The notes beneath the pieces are model-generated. The model saw nothing but the letters and a program-made list of their open reading frames with translations, did not search any database and was not told the DNA's origin. The translations under genes were made by a program, and so were the position numbers. DNA of 64,000 nt from Arsukibacterium perlucidum DSM 18276 (GTDB lineage Bacteria; Pseudomonadota; Gammaproteobacteria; Enterobacterales; Alteromonadaceae). The stretch spans positions 62,001 to 126,000 of the forward strand of contig NZ_KB907702.1 in assembly GCF_000382165.1 (NCBI RefSeq). Reading direction: 5' to 3'. Numbering within the stretch: position 1 is the first letter of the stretch; the number at the start of each line of letters is the position of its first letter. Below, in pieces: positions 25,624 to 34,045 of this stretch.

Positions 25624-26250
25624 TCACAAACCCTGGCTGGCCGCGGCTAATTTGATACGTCTTAACCTCAGCGCGTTAACAATGACGCTGACTGACGATA
25701 ACGACATCGCTGCCGGTTCCCATCGCCACGCATAATAAAGCTGCCTTGCTGGTTAATACTGCCGCCTATTACCTGGGCACCCGGTTCTTTTTTAACTGCC
25801 AGTGGCTCGCCGGTCACCATAGATTCATCAACATTTGAGCGGCCCTCAAGCAACTCGCCGTCTAACGGTATTTTGTCGCCAGGGCGAACTCTCAGCCTAT
25901 CCCCAACCTTTATCTGCTCAAGGGCGACATCCGACTCAGCCCCTTGCCCATCTATTCTGCGCGCGCTGGCCGGAGAGCCCCCCAGCAAGGCTTTAATCGC
26001 GCCAGAGGTTTTCTCTCTGGCACGTAATTCTAACACCTGCCCCAGCAACACCAGCACTACGATGACAGCAGCTGCTTCAAAATAGACCGCCACTGAACCG
26101 TCGGGTCATATCCTGCAGCTCAGCAGAGGGACCGTCTTCTAGGCTGACATCTTCTGGCTCCAGCGCCATACCACAGATTGGGCAATCACCAGCTTGCTGC
26201 TGGCGAATTTCCGGATGCATCGGACAGGTATAGGGTTCCGGGTAGCGCAT
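25624..26250 (-). pseudogene. copA: Gutted copper-transporting P-type ATPase (copA remnant)
   Basis: From an ATG at 26250 preceded by GAGGTG, the frame encodes the heavy-metal-binding YHS-like domain ([21 protein letters not shown]) and stops soon after FSGGLF. Another frame (26093 to about 25720) holds the middle transmembrane segment and actuator domain ([42 protein letters not shown]). A third piece ends at a TGA at 25624 with the typical CopA C-terminus ([16 protein letters not shown]). The first membrane helices and the whole catalytic region with DKTGT are missing. At least two deletions broke the gene. It follows the intact efflux operon on the same strand, upstream of it. Confidence 0.85.
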
Positions 26251-26624
26251 TTTGCACCTCAAAAGATAAATAATTAGCTTACTACTGACAGAGCGAGAAC
26301 CGTGCCAGTTCGCTGACTATCAATATTTTGGGGTGGTCAATGATAATTAGCGTATTGATATCAGACGTTTAAAAAGTTTGGATAGTTAAGCATTTGCCCA
26401 CTGTAGTCGTCTAAAAATGGCTGACTGCGGTAATAAATTCATTAAGTTGTACTTTCTTCCCGGAAGAAACCAACAATGCTACGCCTCGCCCACAAACAGC
26501 ACTCTGAAAGATTCATTATTTTTTCTAATGCTTAAGCAGCAATTTATCTCGTCTATCTTACACAGAACTGTCACCTTCAGCTTGTATGATCATCGCAGTT
26601 AAAACAAACCTGGTGAGACTTAAA
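26251..26624. other. Intergenic stretch with a 17-bp palindrome
   Basis: No gene is supported in this 374-nt stretch. At 26453-26469 TTTCTTCC-C-GGAAGAAA is a perfect inverted repeat with a one-base centre, like an operator for a dimeric regulator, about 155 nt before the start of the gene at 26625. No known consensus was recognised. Confidence 0.5.
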
Positions 26625-26990
26625 ATGAAATTAGCAATGGTAACTGCAGTAGTAACTCTGGCTCTGGCATCAATGAATAGTGAAGCAAGCATCAATACCT
26701 ATACTTATTCGAATACTGAATATTGCCAACTGGCTGCGGGCGATGCAACTGAAATGACATTAGCTGCCTACAGCCGTAAACTGGGTTTCACGCCTACTCA
26801 AACCGAATGTCGCGCTTTACTCCAGCCGCTTAATACCGCTGCAACAATGACTGAGGAACAAACGGCCAGACAACAGCTGGATCGCTTTCAACGTGGCTCG
26901 GTTATTCGTTTAAACCGGACGCTGGAGCAAAAACTGGCAGCACTGCCGGCGGCTGAACGGATAACGGTATTAAAGAATTTATTTAACTGA
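26625..26990 (+). CDS. Small secreted protein of unknown function
   Basis: I do not recognise this 121-residue protein. Starting at the ATG at 26625 gives a clean signal peptide (AMVTAVVTLALASMNSEAS) and a GGTGAG ribosome binding site about 8 nt upstream; an earlier in-frame ATG would spoil the signal. The mature part is helical and has two cysteines (YCQLAAGD, ECRALLQ) about 35 residues apart that could pair. A terminator lies downstream and it is convergent with the amidohydrolase gene. Nothing in the neighbourhood points to its role. Confidence 0.7.
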   Translation: MKLAMVTAVVTLALASMNSEASINTYTYSNTEYCQLAAGDATEMTLAAYSRKLGFTPTQTECRALLQPLNTAATMTEEQTARQQLDRFQRGSVIRLNRTLEQKLAALPAAERITVLKNLFN

Positions 26991-27021
26991 TTTCAACAGT
27001 TAATTCTGCTGATATTAGTTA

Positions 27022-27050
27022 AGAACAGCGCCATGGTGGCGCTGTTCTTG
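27022..27050. terminator. Bidirectional terminator
   Basis: Two perfect 13-nt arms (27022-27034 and 27038-27050) form a GC-rich stem flanked by A-rich and T-rich ends, between the convergent genes at 26625 and 27057. Confidence 0.8.
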
Positions 27051-27056
27051 TTAGGT

Positions 27057-28424
27057 TTACGCTTTACTTTCCGCCAGCCGTGCCTGAGCAATCTCTGCCA
27101 GCATAGCGTCAAGGGTTTCACGGCTTAACCACTGACCACGCACCATAACGCCGGCAGGTTGGTACAGCACGTTCAAATCGTCCAGTGGATTAGCGTCAAC
27201 CAGCAATAAATCAGCACGTTGGCCTGCTTTAACCTGGCCAAACTGGTCTTTATCAGCAAAATACTGGCCTACCAGCACGGTGCCACTGCGCAAAATGTCA
27301 TAATTACTGATGCCCGCTGCGGTCATTTTGGGTATTTCGCGTCGCAACGAGAAGCCTGGCACGCTGTATAACTGTGGCGCATCGGTGCCAAGCAAAATGG
27401 TTACGCCGGCGCGATATAACTCCGCCAAAAGCAATTTCCGATTTTCAGCATGTACCGCAGCCGTAGCACCGGTATAGTAGCTGCCACTGGCTGCCCGTAA
27501 ATAACGCTGCCAACCCGCTATTACCCGGGCTGGCATATATTGCAGCTCCGGATAAACCTGTAACTTTTCGCTATCAGCTGCGCCGATAATGGTTTGCCAT
27601 AGCGCTTCGGTAGGTACTACTGCGACATTATGTTCTTTAGTTAACGCTATCAGAGCTGCCATGTCCTTAGCCGTTAACACTTTATCAAAGCCGCCCAGCG
27701 CGGCCATATAACCATCCAGATGATCGATAGTGCGGCTGCCAAGCAAAATTGCCTGCTCAATGCCAACAGCCTCGGGCACATGGCCGGCGAAATCAATATT
27801 TTGCTTATTGGCTTCGTCAGCTATCGCCTGATAATGCTCCAGGCTTAAACCCGGGTGAATTTTCAGCAGGTCCCAGCCCTCGCGTTTGTGCTGTTGCACC
27901 CGCTCACGTGCCTGCTCTGTCGAAGTAACAGTGCGCTGATTAAAACTGGGGCCAGCCAGATATAAGGTGGGGCCCAAGCGTTTGCCACTGGCAATGTCGT
28001 CTTTTAAACGCAATTGCTGATCATGGCCCAGCATGCCGCGCACTGTGGTAACACCACCTGCCAGATAAAGGGTAAGAACATCGTTGAGATAGCGCTCTGG
28101 CATACCACTGAAATCAACCAGCGGCGGCACATGACCATGCATCTCGGCCAGACCGGGCAGTAAAAAGCGGCCTTGGCCATCAATCCGCATTGCCCCATCC
28201 GGAATTGCAACCTCTGTTGCTGAACCGACGGCAATAATCCGGTCCCCCTTTACCACTACCCTTTGATTACGCAGTACCCGTTGCTCCGGCGAAACCTGAA
28301 CCGAATTCATTGGCAACACATGCACCTGATCAAATACGATAATTTCGGCCCCGGCAGCCGGGGTTGACAGCGAAAATAACCAGCCAAGTAAGCTCGATAT
28401 GGCAATAGCCCTGCTTAATGACAT
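27057..28424 (-). CDS. Secreted amidohydrolase family protein
   Basis: The 455-residue protein has a signal peptide ending in STPAAGA and a metal-dependent amidohydrolase fold. Metal-site motifs are LPGLAEMHGHVPPL (first His pair), the KIHPG lysine/histidine stretch, FAGHVPEA and TIDHLDGY (later His residues) and LLGTDAP (Asp). C-terminal residues GQVKAGQRADLLLVDANPL are the usual closing beta-strands. Close relatives are imidazolonepropionase-like or prolidase-like enzymes of unknown substrate. It is monocistronic between a terminator and a STAS gene. Confidence 0.88.
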   Translation of the reverse strand: MSLSRAIAISSLLGWLFSLSTPAAGAEIIVFDQVHVLPMNSVQVSPEQRVLRNQRVVVKGDRIIAVGSATEVAIPDGAMRIDGQGRFLLPGLAEMHGHVPPLVDFSGMPERYLNDVLTLYLAGGVTTVRGMLGHDQQLRLKDDIASGKRLGPTLYLAGPSFNQRTVTSTEQARERVQQHKREGWDLLKIHPGLSLEHYQAIADEANKQNIDFAGHVPEAVGIEQAILLGSRTIDHLDGYMAALGGFDKVLTAKDMAALIALTKEHNVAVVPTEALWQTIIGAADSEKLQVYPELQYMPARVIAGWQRYLRAASGSYYTGATAAVHAENRKLLLAELYRAGVTILLGTDAPQLYSVPGFSLRREIPKMTAAGISNYDILRSGTVLVGQYFADKDQFGQVKAGQRADLLLVDANPLDDLNVLYQPAGVMVRGQWLSRETLDAMLAEIAQARLAESKA

Positions 28425-28557
28425 AACGATCTCTCCTATTATCCGATCTTTACTTTAATGATTCGGTATTTACCAGTCAGCATTCAAACCCGTTAGGGGT
28501 CAGATCCAAATGTTACAAATATTAAGTTAATCAACGAACATTTTACTGTGTTAGTAG

Positions 28558-29067
28558 TTATTTTAATTGTTGTTTTAGCAAGTTAACCACTGGCTGAAAT
28601 TCAGCTTTATTTTTGTCATTCAGCTCAATCAACGCTTGATGTGCCCGCAAAATCATACTGCCCTGCTGCTGCTCGCTGTATGACTGAGCGGCGATACTTG
28701 TTATATCTGCCGGCAAATTGCTTAGAGGTAAATTGGTCGGCTGCTGAATAATCTGAAAAGCCTGATCCAGACACAAACCAAACAGCAGTTCGTTTATTTC
28801 ACTTTGGGTAGAAAAAAGGGTGGGCTTTGGTAGCTGTTGCTGATGACAGTAGCGCGCCAAGCTGGCCAGTAAACCAACATAGGTACTGTCGATAAAGGTG
28901 GCCTGATTTAAATCGATCACAACCTGACCACATTGTATTGAGGTGCTGAACAGCCGTTCAATTAAATCATCCATGCCGGTGGCATTGGTATAGCGAAGCT
29001 CACCGCATAATTTGAAATAACAGCAGTTATTAATGCTGGCAAACAGGATCTGTTCTTGCTCGCTCAT
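28558..29067 (-). CDS. STAS-domain anti-sigma-factor antagonist-like protein
   Basis: The 169-residue protein has a STAS domain in its first ~110 residues. The segment VVIDLNQATFIDSTYVGLLA contains the serine/threonine after FID that is phosphorylated in RsbV/SpoIIAA proteins. About 60 extra C-terminal residues follow with no recognised motif. The upstream gene, 23 nt away, encodes a receiver-PP2C phosphatase, which is the enzyme that dephosphorylates such antagonists. A partner-switching switch is therefore likely. No anti-sigma kinase is encoded nearby. Confidence 0.85.
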   Translation of the reverse strand: MSEQEQILFASINNCCYFKLCGELRYTNATGMDDLIERLFSTSIQCGQVVIDLNQATFIDSTYVGLLASLARYCHQQQLPKPTLFSTQSEINELLFGLCLDQAFQIIQQPTNLPLSNLPADITSIAAQSYSEQQQGSMILRAHQALIELNDKNKAEFQPVVNLLKQQLK

Positions 29068-29090
29068 CTGTTACTCGCTTGATGGTTGCT

Positions 29091-30455
29091 TTACTGGTTG
29101 TTATTGCACCGGCTCACTTTAAGTATAGTCAGGTCATCAGGTAATGTCTGATCAGGTTTTACCTGCAGTGCCTGTAACAAGCCGGCAATATCAGCTGCAA
29201 CCGTGCTGTGCTCTTTCAGAAACTGCAGCTTCAGCTCAGTTGTCTGTTGTGGCAGCACATCTAACAGGCCGTCCGAGCACAGCAACAAACCACCGTCTTT
29301 TGGCATGAAAAGCGAGTGGTTCTGATACTCAGTAAAGTCGAACATCCCAACCGGGGTACTTTTCAGCTCAAGGTAATCTGCCTGGCGCTGTTGTTGCTGA
29401 TCATTATGAAGTAAAGGCCATGGATAAGCGCCGGCATTAGCATAGGTCAGCTGATGGCTTTGGGTATCAAGTACGGCATAAAACAACGCTATATATTTGG
29501 TTATATTTTCCCGCAATAATTCGCTGTTTAGCCCAGTTAGCATGGCTGCAGGGTCAAGTAAGGTATCAATACTGCCTCGTTGGTAACGTTCATAATAAGA
29601 GCTGATAAAACGTTTTAAATATACCGTGACAAAAGCAGACGCCACCCCGTGCCCCGAAACATCAGCAATGTAAAACACTACCTGATGCTGATCTGCATTA
29701 AAATAATCAACAAAATCACCGCTCATGTAGGCCGAGGGATACAACGCATGGCTGAAATGATAATCGCCACATTGGAAACTGGCAGCTGGCAGCATGTTAA
29801 ATTGGACCTGCTTACCCGCCCGTTGGCCAGCCTCCAGCTCTGCCAGCGACTGCTGTAACTGCTGATTGCTAACAGCCAGTTCGGCTGTTCTGGCCTGAAC
29901 CTTGGCTTCAAGGGTGTCATTTAATTTAGCCAGATCCGCAATAACAGTGTACGCACGAAGCGCCGACAACACGGTTGTGGTTAAGCGTTGGACAGTCAGT
30001 TCAGTTTTCGCCCGGTAATCGTTAATGTCATAGTCCTGCACAATTTTTTGCTCCGGCGCCTGACCTGGCTGACCGGTCCGAAGGACAATGCGTACCAGAT
30101 GGTTTTGCAGGGTATCCCGGATATAGTGCACCAGGGTCAGGCCTGCATCATCGGTTTCCATCACCACATCCAGCAATACCAGCGCGATGTCGCTATTGTT
30201 AGCCAGGATCGGTTTTGCTTCAGCGGCACTGTAGGCACTGATAAATTTAAGCTTATGATTTTGAAAATTAAAATCGCGCAATGCCAGCAATGTTACCTGA
30301 TGAATTTCAGGATCATCGTCCACAATAAGCACCGTCCAATATTGATAGTCAACCTCTGGCGTGCTCCTGTCATCGGCAAAGACCATTACCCCATCAGCTG
30401 GATCTGCCTTGTCCTGAACTTTGATGTTGTCCGCAGCAGCAACGTGGTGTGCCAT
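29091..30455 (-). CDS. Response regulator with PP2C-type (RsbU-like) phosphatase domain
   Basis: The 454-residue protein has a receiver domain (VLIVDDDPEIHQVTLLALRD; phospho-acceptor Asp in LVLLDVVMETDD), a coiled-coil linker rich in Gln/Ala/Leu, and a SpoIIE/RsbU phosphatase domain (FYIADVSGHGVASAF, LTYANAGAYPWPLL, LLLCSDGLLDVL) whose aspartates should bind two metal ions. I use the ATG at 30455; the frame could extend to 30509. An input kinase would phosphorylate the receiver to control the phosphatase, which acts on the adjacent STAS protein. The sensor kinase and final output are not in the window. Confidence 0.88.
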   Translation of the reverse strand: MAHHVAAADNIKVQDKADPADGVMVFADDRSTPEVDYQYWTVLIVDDDPEIHQVTLLALRDFNFQNHKLKFISAYSAAEAKPILANNSDIALVLLDVVMETDDAGLTLVHYIRDTLQNHLVRIVLRTGQPGQAPEQKIVQDYDINDYRAKTELTVQRLTTTVLSALRAYTVIADLAKLNDTLEAKVQARTAELAVSNQQLQQSLAELEAGQRAGKQVQFNMLPAASFQCGDYHFSHALYPSAYMSGDFVDYFNADQHQVVFYIADVSGHGVASAFVTVYLKRFISSYYERYQRGSIDTLLDPAAMLTGLNSELLRENITKYIALFYAVLDTQSHQLTYANAGAYPWPLLHNDQQQQRQADYLELKSTPVGMFDFTEYQNHSLFMPKDGGLLLCSDGLLDVLPQQTTELKLQFLKEHSTVAADIAGLLQALQVKPDQTLPDDLTILKVSRCNNNQ

Positions 30456-30674
30456 CCGGCCATTCCTAAGATTAATGAAGATGCCTACTGACGGTAGCAT
30501 AGTTAACATTGGCCGGAAACACCCAACTTTCGAACGCAGCTAGTAGTAAAAACCTGTTGGTAAAACTTACCGGTTTGTTAACGAAAACATGAAAAATATG
30601 CGTTGCTACGCCAAAGCTGGCAACAGTTAAGTTTAACTGACCAGCATTAGCTGTAAAGGCCGCTTTGTGCCGTA

Positions 30675-31616
30675 TTAGGGTAACTCTGAGATTTCTGCAT
30701 CGTCCTGTTCAGGGGGCGGCAACATATCTTCCCGGCTAATGCCTAATACCTCAGCAATAGCACTGGCCACATACACTGAAGAGTAAGTACCGATGGCAAT
30801 ACCGAACAACAGCGCCGTGGCAAAACCATGAATTAACGCGCCCCCCATAAAAAACAGCACCAGCAACACCAGCACTGTGGTAAGCGAGGTTATCACGGTG
30901 CGGTTTAACGTAGAGGTAATGGCGTGGTTAATAGTTTCATCGACTGTCGCATCGCGCAGCTTACGAAAACTCTCCCGCAGCCGGTCAAACACCACTATGG
31001 TATCGTTAATTGAATAGCCAATCAGCGCCAGAATAGCGGCCAGAACGGTTAAATCAAACTCCAGCTGCAACACTGAAAACAGCCCCAGCGTCAGGATCAC
31101 ATCGTGCCCCAGTGCCAGCACTGCGCCAACAGATAGGCGCCATTCAAAGCGCACAGCCACATACAGTAGAATACCAAGCAGTGCCACCAGCATTGCCATG
31201 CCGCCGTCTTGTTTTAACTCCTCGCCGACACTCGGCCCGACAAACTCTACCCGACGCAGACTAACCGGTTCAGCCAGCTCACCGGTTAGCGCCTGCAGGA
31301 CTGCTTGCCCTACTTTAGCCTGCTCCAGATCGGGCCGCAGCGGAATACGGATCAGCACATCTTTACTTGAACCAAACAATTGGATAACTGCATCAGGGTA
31401 GCCTGCGCCGGCCAGCATCTGGCGCATCGCTGTCAGGTCTGCTGTTTCACTCAGCCCCACTTCGATCACGGTGCCGCCGGTAAAATCGAGGCCCCAGTTA
31501 ATACCCTGGCTGAACATTGACGCAGCAGAGCCAATAAGCAATAACACGGATAACAGCAACGCCGGCCATTTAAGCCGCATAAAATTAACCGGCTGGCTAA
31601 AATTAAATATTTGCAT
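30675..31616 (-). CDS. secF: Protein translocase subunit SecF
   Basis: The 313-residue inner-membrane protein has six transmembrane helices and the SecF hallmarks: GLDFTGGTVIEVG near the N-terminus, YSINDTIVVFDRLRE in the middle and STLNRTVITSLTTVLV in helix four. With SecD it uses the proton gradient to help SecA/SecYEG complete export. It lies 10 nt downstream of secD. yajC is not adjacent. Alteromonadales often carry two SecDF sets; whether this is the main or second set cannot be told here. Confidence 0.95.
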   Translation of the reverse strand: MQIFNFSQPVNFMRLKWPALLLSVLLLIGSAASMFSQGINWGLDFTGGTVIEVGLSETADLTAMRQMLAGAGYPDAVIQLFGSSKDVLIRIPLRPDLEQAKVGQAVLQALTGELAEPVSLRRVEFVGPSVGEELKQDGGMAMLVALLGILLYVAVRFEWRLSVGAVLALGHDVILTLGLFSVLQLEFDLTVLAAILALIGYSINDTIVVFDRLRESFRKLRDATVDETINHAITSTLNRTVITSLTTVLVLLVLFFMGGALIHGFATALLFGIAIGTYSSVYVASAIAEVLGISREDMLPPPEQDDAEISELP

Positions 31617-31626
31617 ACCTTACTCC

Positions 31627-33480
31627 CTACAACGGCAGCGACTGCAAACGACGGCCGCCCCAAATTAAATTAACCAGTAGACGGCTGCCGACCACAGCAG
31701 TAAAAATTGAGGTGATAATGCCAATTGCCAGGGTAATGGCGAAGCCTTTAACCGGCCCCGTTCCCACCCCAAACAGAATAAGAGCGACCAGCAAGGTGGT
31801 AATATTAGAGTCAGCAATAGTGGCAAAAGCCCGGTCATAGCCCTGATGAATCGCCTGCTGAACCGAGCGGCCTTCAGCAAGCTCTTCGCGTATTCGCTCA
31901 AAAATAAGCACATTGGCATCTACCGCCATACCAACGGTAAGTACAATGCCGGCCATGCCAGGCAACGTAAGGGTTGCCCCCGGGATCATCGACATAATGC
32001 CAATCATCAGGATCAGGTTGGCGCCAAGCGCAATATTGGCCACCAAGCCAAATGCTTTGTAATACACCACCATAAACAGCAGCACTGCTACCAGGCCCCA
32101 CTGAATAGCGCTGATCCCAAGTTCAATATTCTCTTTACCCAGGCTGGGGCCTATGGTGCGCTCTTCAATAATCTGAATTGGCGCTATCAGGGCGCCAGCC
32201 CGCAATAAGCTGGCAAGATGCTGGGCTTCTGCAGGTGAGCTTAAGCCGGTAATGTCAAAATCCCGGCCTAAGCGCATCTGAATAGTTGCGTCGTTAATCA
32301 CTTCCTGCTGTTTTACCAATACAGATGTGCCATCAGCATTTAGCTCACTGCCGGGTTTGTATTCGATAAACACTGAGGCCAGCCTGCGGCCTACAACATC
32401 TTTTGACGCGTCGGACATTAAGCTGCCGCCAGCGGTGTCCAGCTTAATACTCACCTTGGGCTGACTGTATTCGTCATAACCTGACGTAGCATCAGTAATA
32501 TGATCACCGGTTAACAGTACTCGTTTATCCAGCAGTAAAGGCGTGCCATCATTGTGGTAATATAATTCAGCATTTACCGGCAACTGCCCCGCTAACGCCG
32601 CGGCCAGATCGCTATCGGTGTCTACCAGGCGAAACTCCAGCGTAGCGGTCGCGCTCAGGATCTCTTTAGCCAGCACGGTGTCCTGGACGCCAGGTAACTG
32701 CACCACGATACGATCGGCGCCGTGACGCTGCACGACCGGCTCGGCGACACCAATTTCATTGACCCGGTTACGCAGGATGGTGATGTTTTGCTCCAGTGCG
32801 TAATTACGGATTTCGCGCTGGCGTTGCTCACTTAAGCTAACTTGCAAGCTCAGCTTGTCCTGGCTTTCAGTAAGCAGCAATTCGCGATCCTGCCCACTCA
32901 GCAGCAACACTGCAGCATGCATATCGTCAGCTTGCCGGAATTTAATTACCACCTGTGCTAAAGCCGGCCCGGCGTTAACACTAAGATAGCGAATTTGTGC
33001 CTGACGTAAATCGGTGCGAAAACGACTAACCAGATCAGTCAGGTGTTTATCAAGCGCAGCCTGCATATCGACAGCCAGCAGAAAATGGACACCACCGCGC
33101 AAGTCCAGCCCAAGCTTCATTGGTGTTGCGCCAATTGCGGCCAGCCAGTCAGGGGTGGCCGGTGCCAGGCTAAGCGCGGTAATGTAATTGCTACCCAGTA
33201 CATTTTTTGCCAGATCGCGCGCTTGCAGTTGTTGCTCGGCACTGGCGAACCGGGCCAGCACTTTACCATCCAGCAGTTGCACCGATTTAACCGCAATATC
33301 TGCTTTGGCAAAAGCTTGCTCCAGCTCTACAACACTGTGCTCTGCAACCACAGCACCGCGGGCGGCACTGATGTTCAGCGCCGGATCTTCCGGATATAAA
33401 TTAGGCAACGCGTATAACATACAAATCAATAGCATGGCGATCACGACCAGATAGCGCCAGGCCGGGTTTTTATTTAACAT
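31627..33480 (-). CDS. secD: Protein translocase subunit SecD
   Basis: The 617-residue SecD starts at the ATG at 33480, 8 nt after AGGA, giving the usual NKNPAWRYLVVI start. GLDLRGGVHFLLAVDM is the conserved first-loop motif, and MAVDANVLIFERIREEL lies in the transmembrane core. The long periplasmic part is the P1 domain. It is translationally linked to secF (10-nt gap). A small exported protein is encoded 90 nt upstream on the same strand. Confidence 0.95.
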   Translation of the reverse strand: MLNKNPAWRYLVVIAMLLICMLYALPNLYPEDPALNISAARGAVVAEHSVVELEQAFAKADIAVKSVQLLDGKVLARFASAEQQLQARDLAKNVLGSNYITALSLAPATPDWLAAIGATPMKLGLDLRGGVHFLLAVDMQAALDKHLTDLVSRFRTDLRQAQIRYLSVNAGPALAQVVIKFRQADDMHAAVLLLSGQDRELLLTESQDKLSLQVSLSEQRQREIRNYALEQNITILRNRVNEIGVAEPVVQRHGADRIVVQLPGVQDTVLAKEILSATATLEFRLVDTDSDLAAALAGQLPVNAELYYHNDGTPLLLDKRVLLTGDHITDATSGYDEYSQPKVSIKLDTAGGSLMSDASKDVVGRRLASVFIEYKPGSELNADGTSVLVKQQEVINDATIQMRLGRDFDITGLSSPAEAQHLASLLRAGALIAPIQIIEERTIGPSLGKENIELGISAIQWGLVAVLLFMVVYYKAFGLVANIALGANLILMIGIMSMIPGATLTLPGMAGIVLTVGMAVDANVLIFERIREELAEGRSVQQAIHQGYDRAFATIADSNITTLLVALILFGVGTGPVKGFAITLAIGIITSIFTAVVGSRLLVNLIWGGRRLQSLPL

Positions 33481-33570
33481 TATTTTGTCCTTCACATACT
33501 CAGCACCACTACAGCAAGGCCATAGCGGGGCAGAAACAATGGCAACAGACCAGCTGTTGCGGTTTAAGTA

Positions 33571-33897
33571 TCAGGGTGAAGGTACGCCGGGAGGCGCTCT
33601 TGCCGGATGGCCGTTACGGGTAAAGGTTACCAGGTCACAAGTAACGACAGGTGCAGCAGGAAACAGGACATCAGCACAACTGCTGTTAGCAGCTGGCAGC
33701 GCCGCTTTCGGTTCGTCGTCCGCGGCATTGTCTGCCAGCAGAGCGTGCTGGTTAAGGGTTGAATTAATGGCAGGGTTAAGCCCCTGCAACTGGGTGTCTG
33801 CCAGAGGTGATAAACGACTATCATGCACAGCCAATGCTTGTGGCGAGCATAATAAGCTTAAGTAAACCAGTATGGCGAAACTACTGAACCAACGCAT
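33571..33897 (-). CDS. Small exported hypothetical protein upstream of secD
   Basis: I do not recognise this 108-residue protein. It has a signal peptide (FAILVYLSLLCSPQALA) and a mature part rich in Ala, Leu and Asn with two cysteines (SSCADVLF, VVTCDLV). It ends in a Pro-rich tail (ARAPPGVPSP). The same-strand position 90 nt before secD suggests, but does not prove, one transcript. Codon use is like its neighbours. An opposite-strand frame across the same DNA (33485-33865) is less convincing. Confidence 0.5.
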   Translation of the reverse strand: MRWFSSFAILVYLSLLCSPQALAVHDSRLSPLADTQLQGLNPAINSTLNQHALLADNAADDEPKAALPAANSSCADVLFPAAPVVTCDLVTFTRNGHPARAPPGVPSP

Positions 33898-33977
33898 AAC
33901 ACCTCGTTAAAGTCTGTCTGCTATGTGTTAGTGCAGCGACTAATCAATATGATGAGGTGTATACCAGATCAATACAA

Positions 33978-34008
33978 GCCATCAGCCGATAAATAGTTGG
34001 CTGATGGC
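33978..34008. terminator. Hairpin after the GNAT-nitrilase gene
   Basis: Perfect 10-bp arms GCCATCAGCC (33978-33987) and GGCTGATGGC (33999-34008) flank an AT-rich loop, 38 nt after the stop of the gene at 34046. It lacks a clear T-run, so it is a weak terminator candidate. Confidence 0.55.
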
Positions 34009-34045
34009 ATAGGTTATAAACCCAGTGATACGAACTGGAAAAGTG

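Noticed and set aside
33485-33865. Forward-strand frame of 126 residues over the secD upstream region
   Set aside because: It lacks a signal, family or ribosome binding site, while the opposite frame has a good signal peptide.
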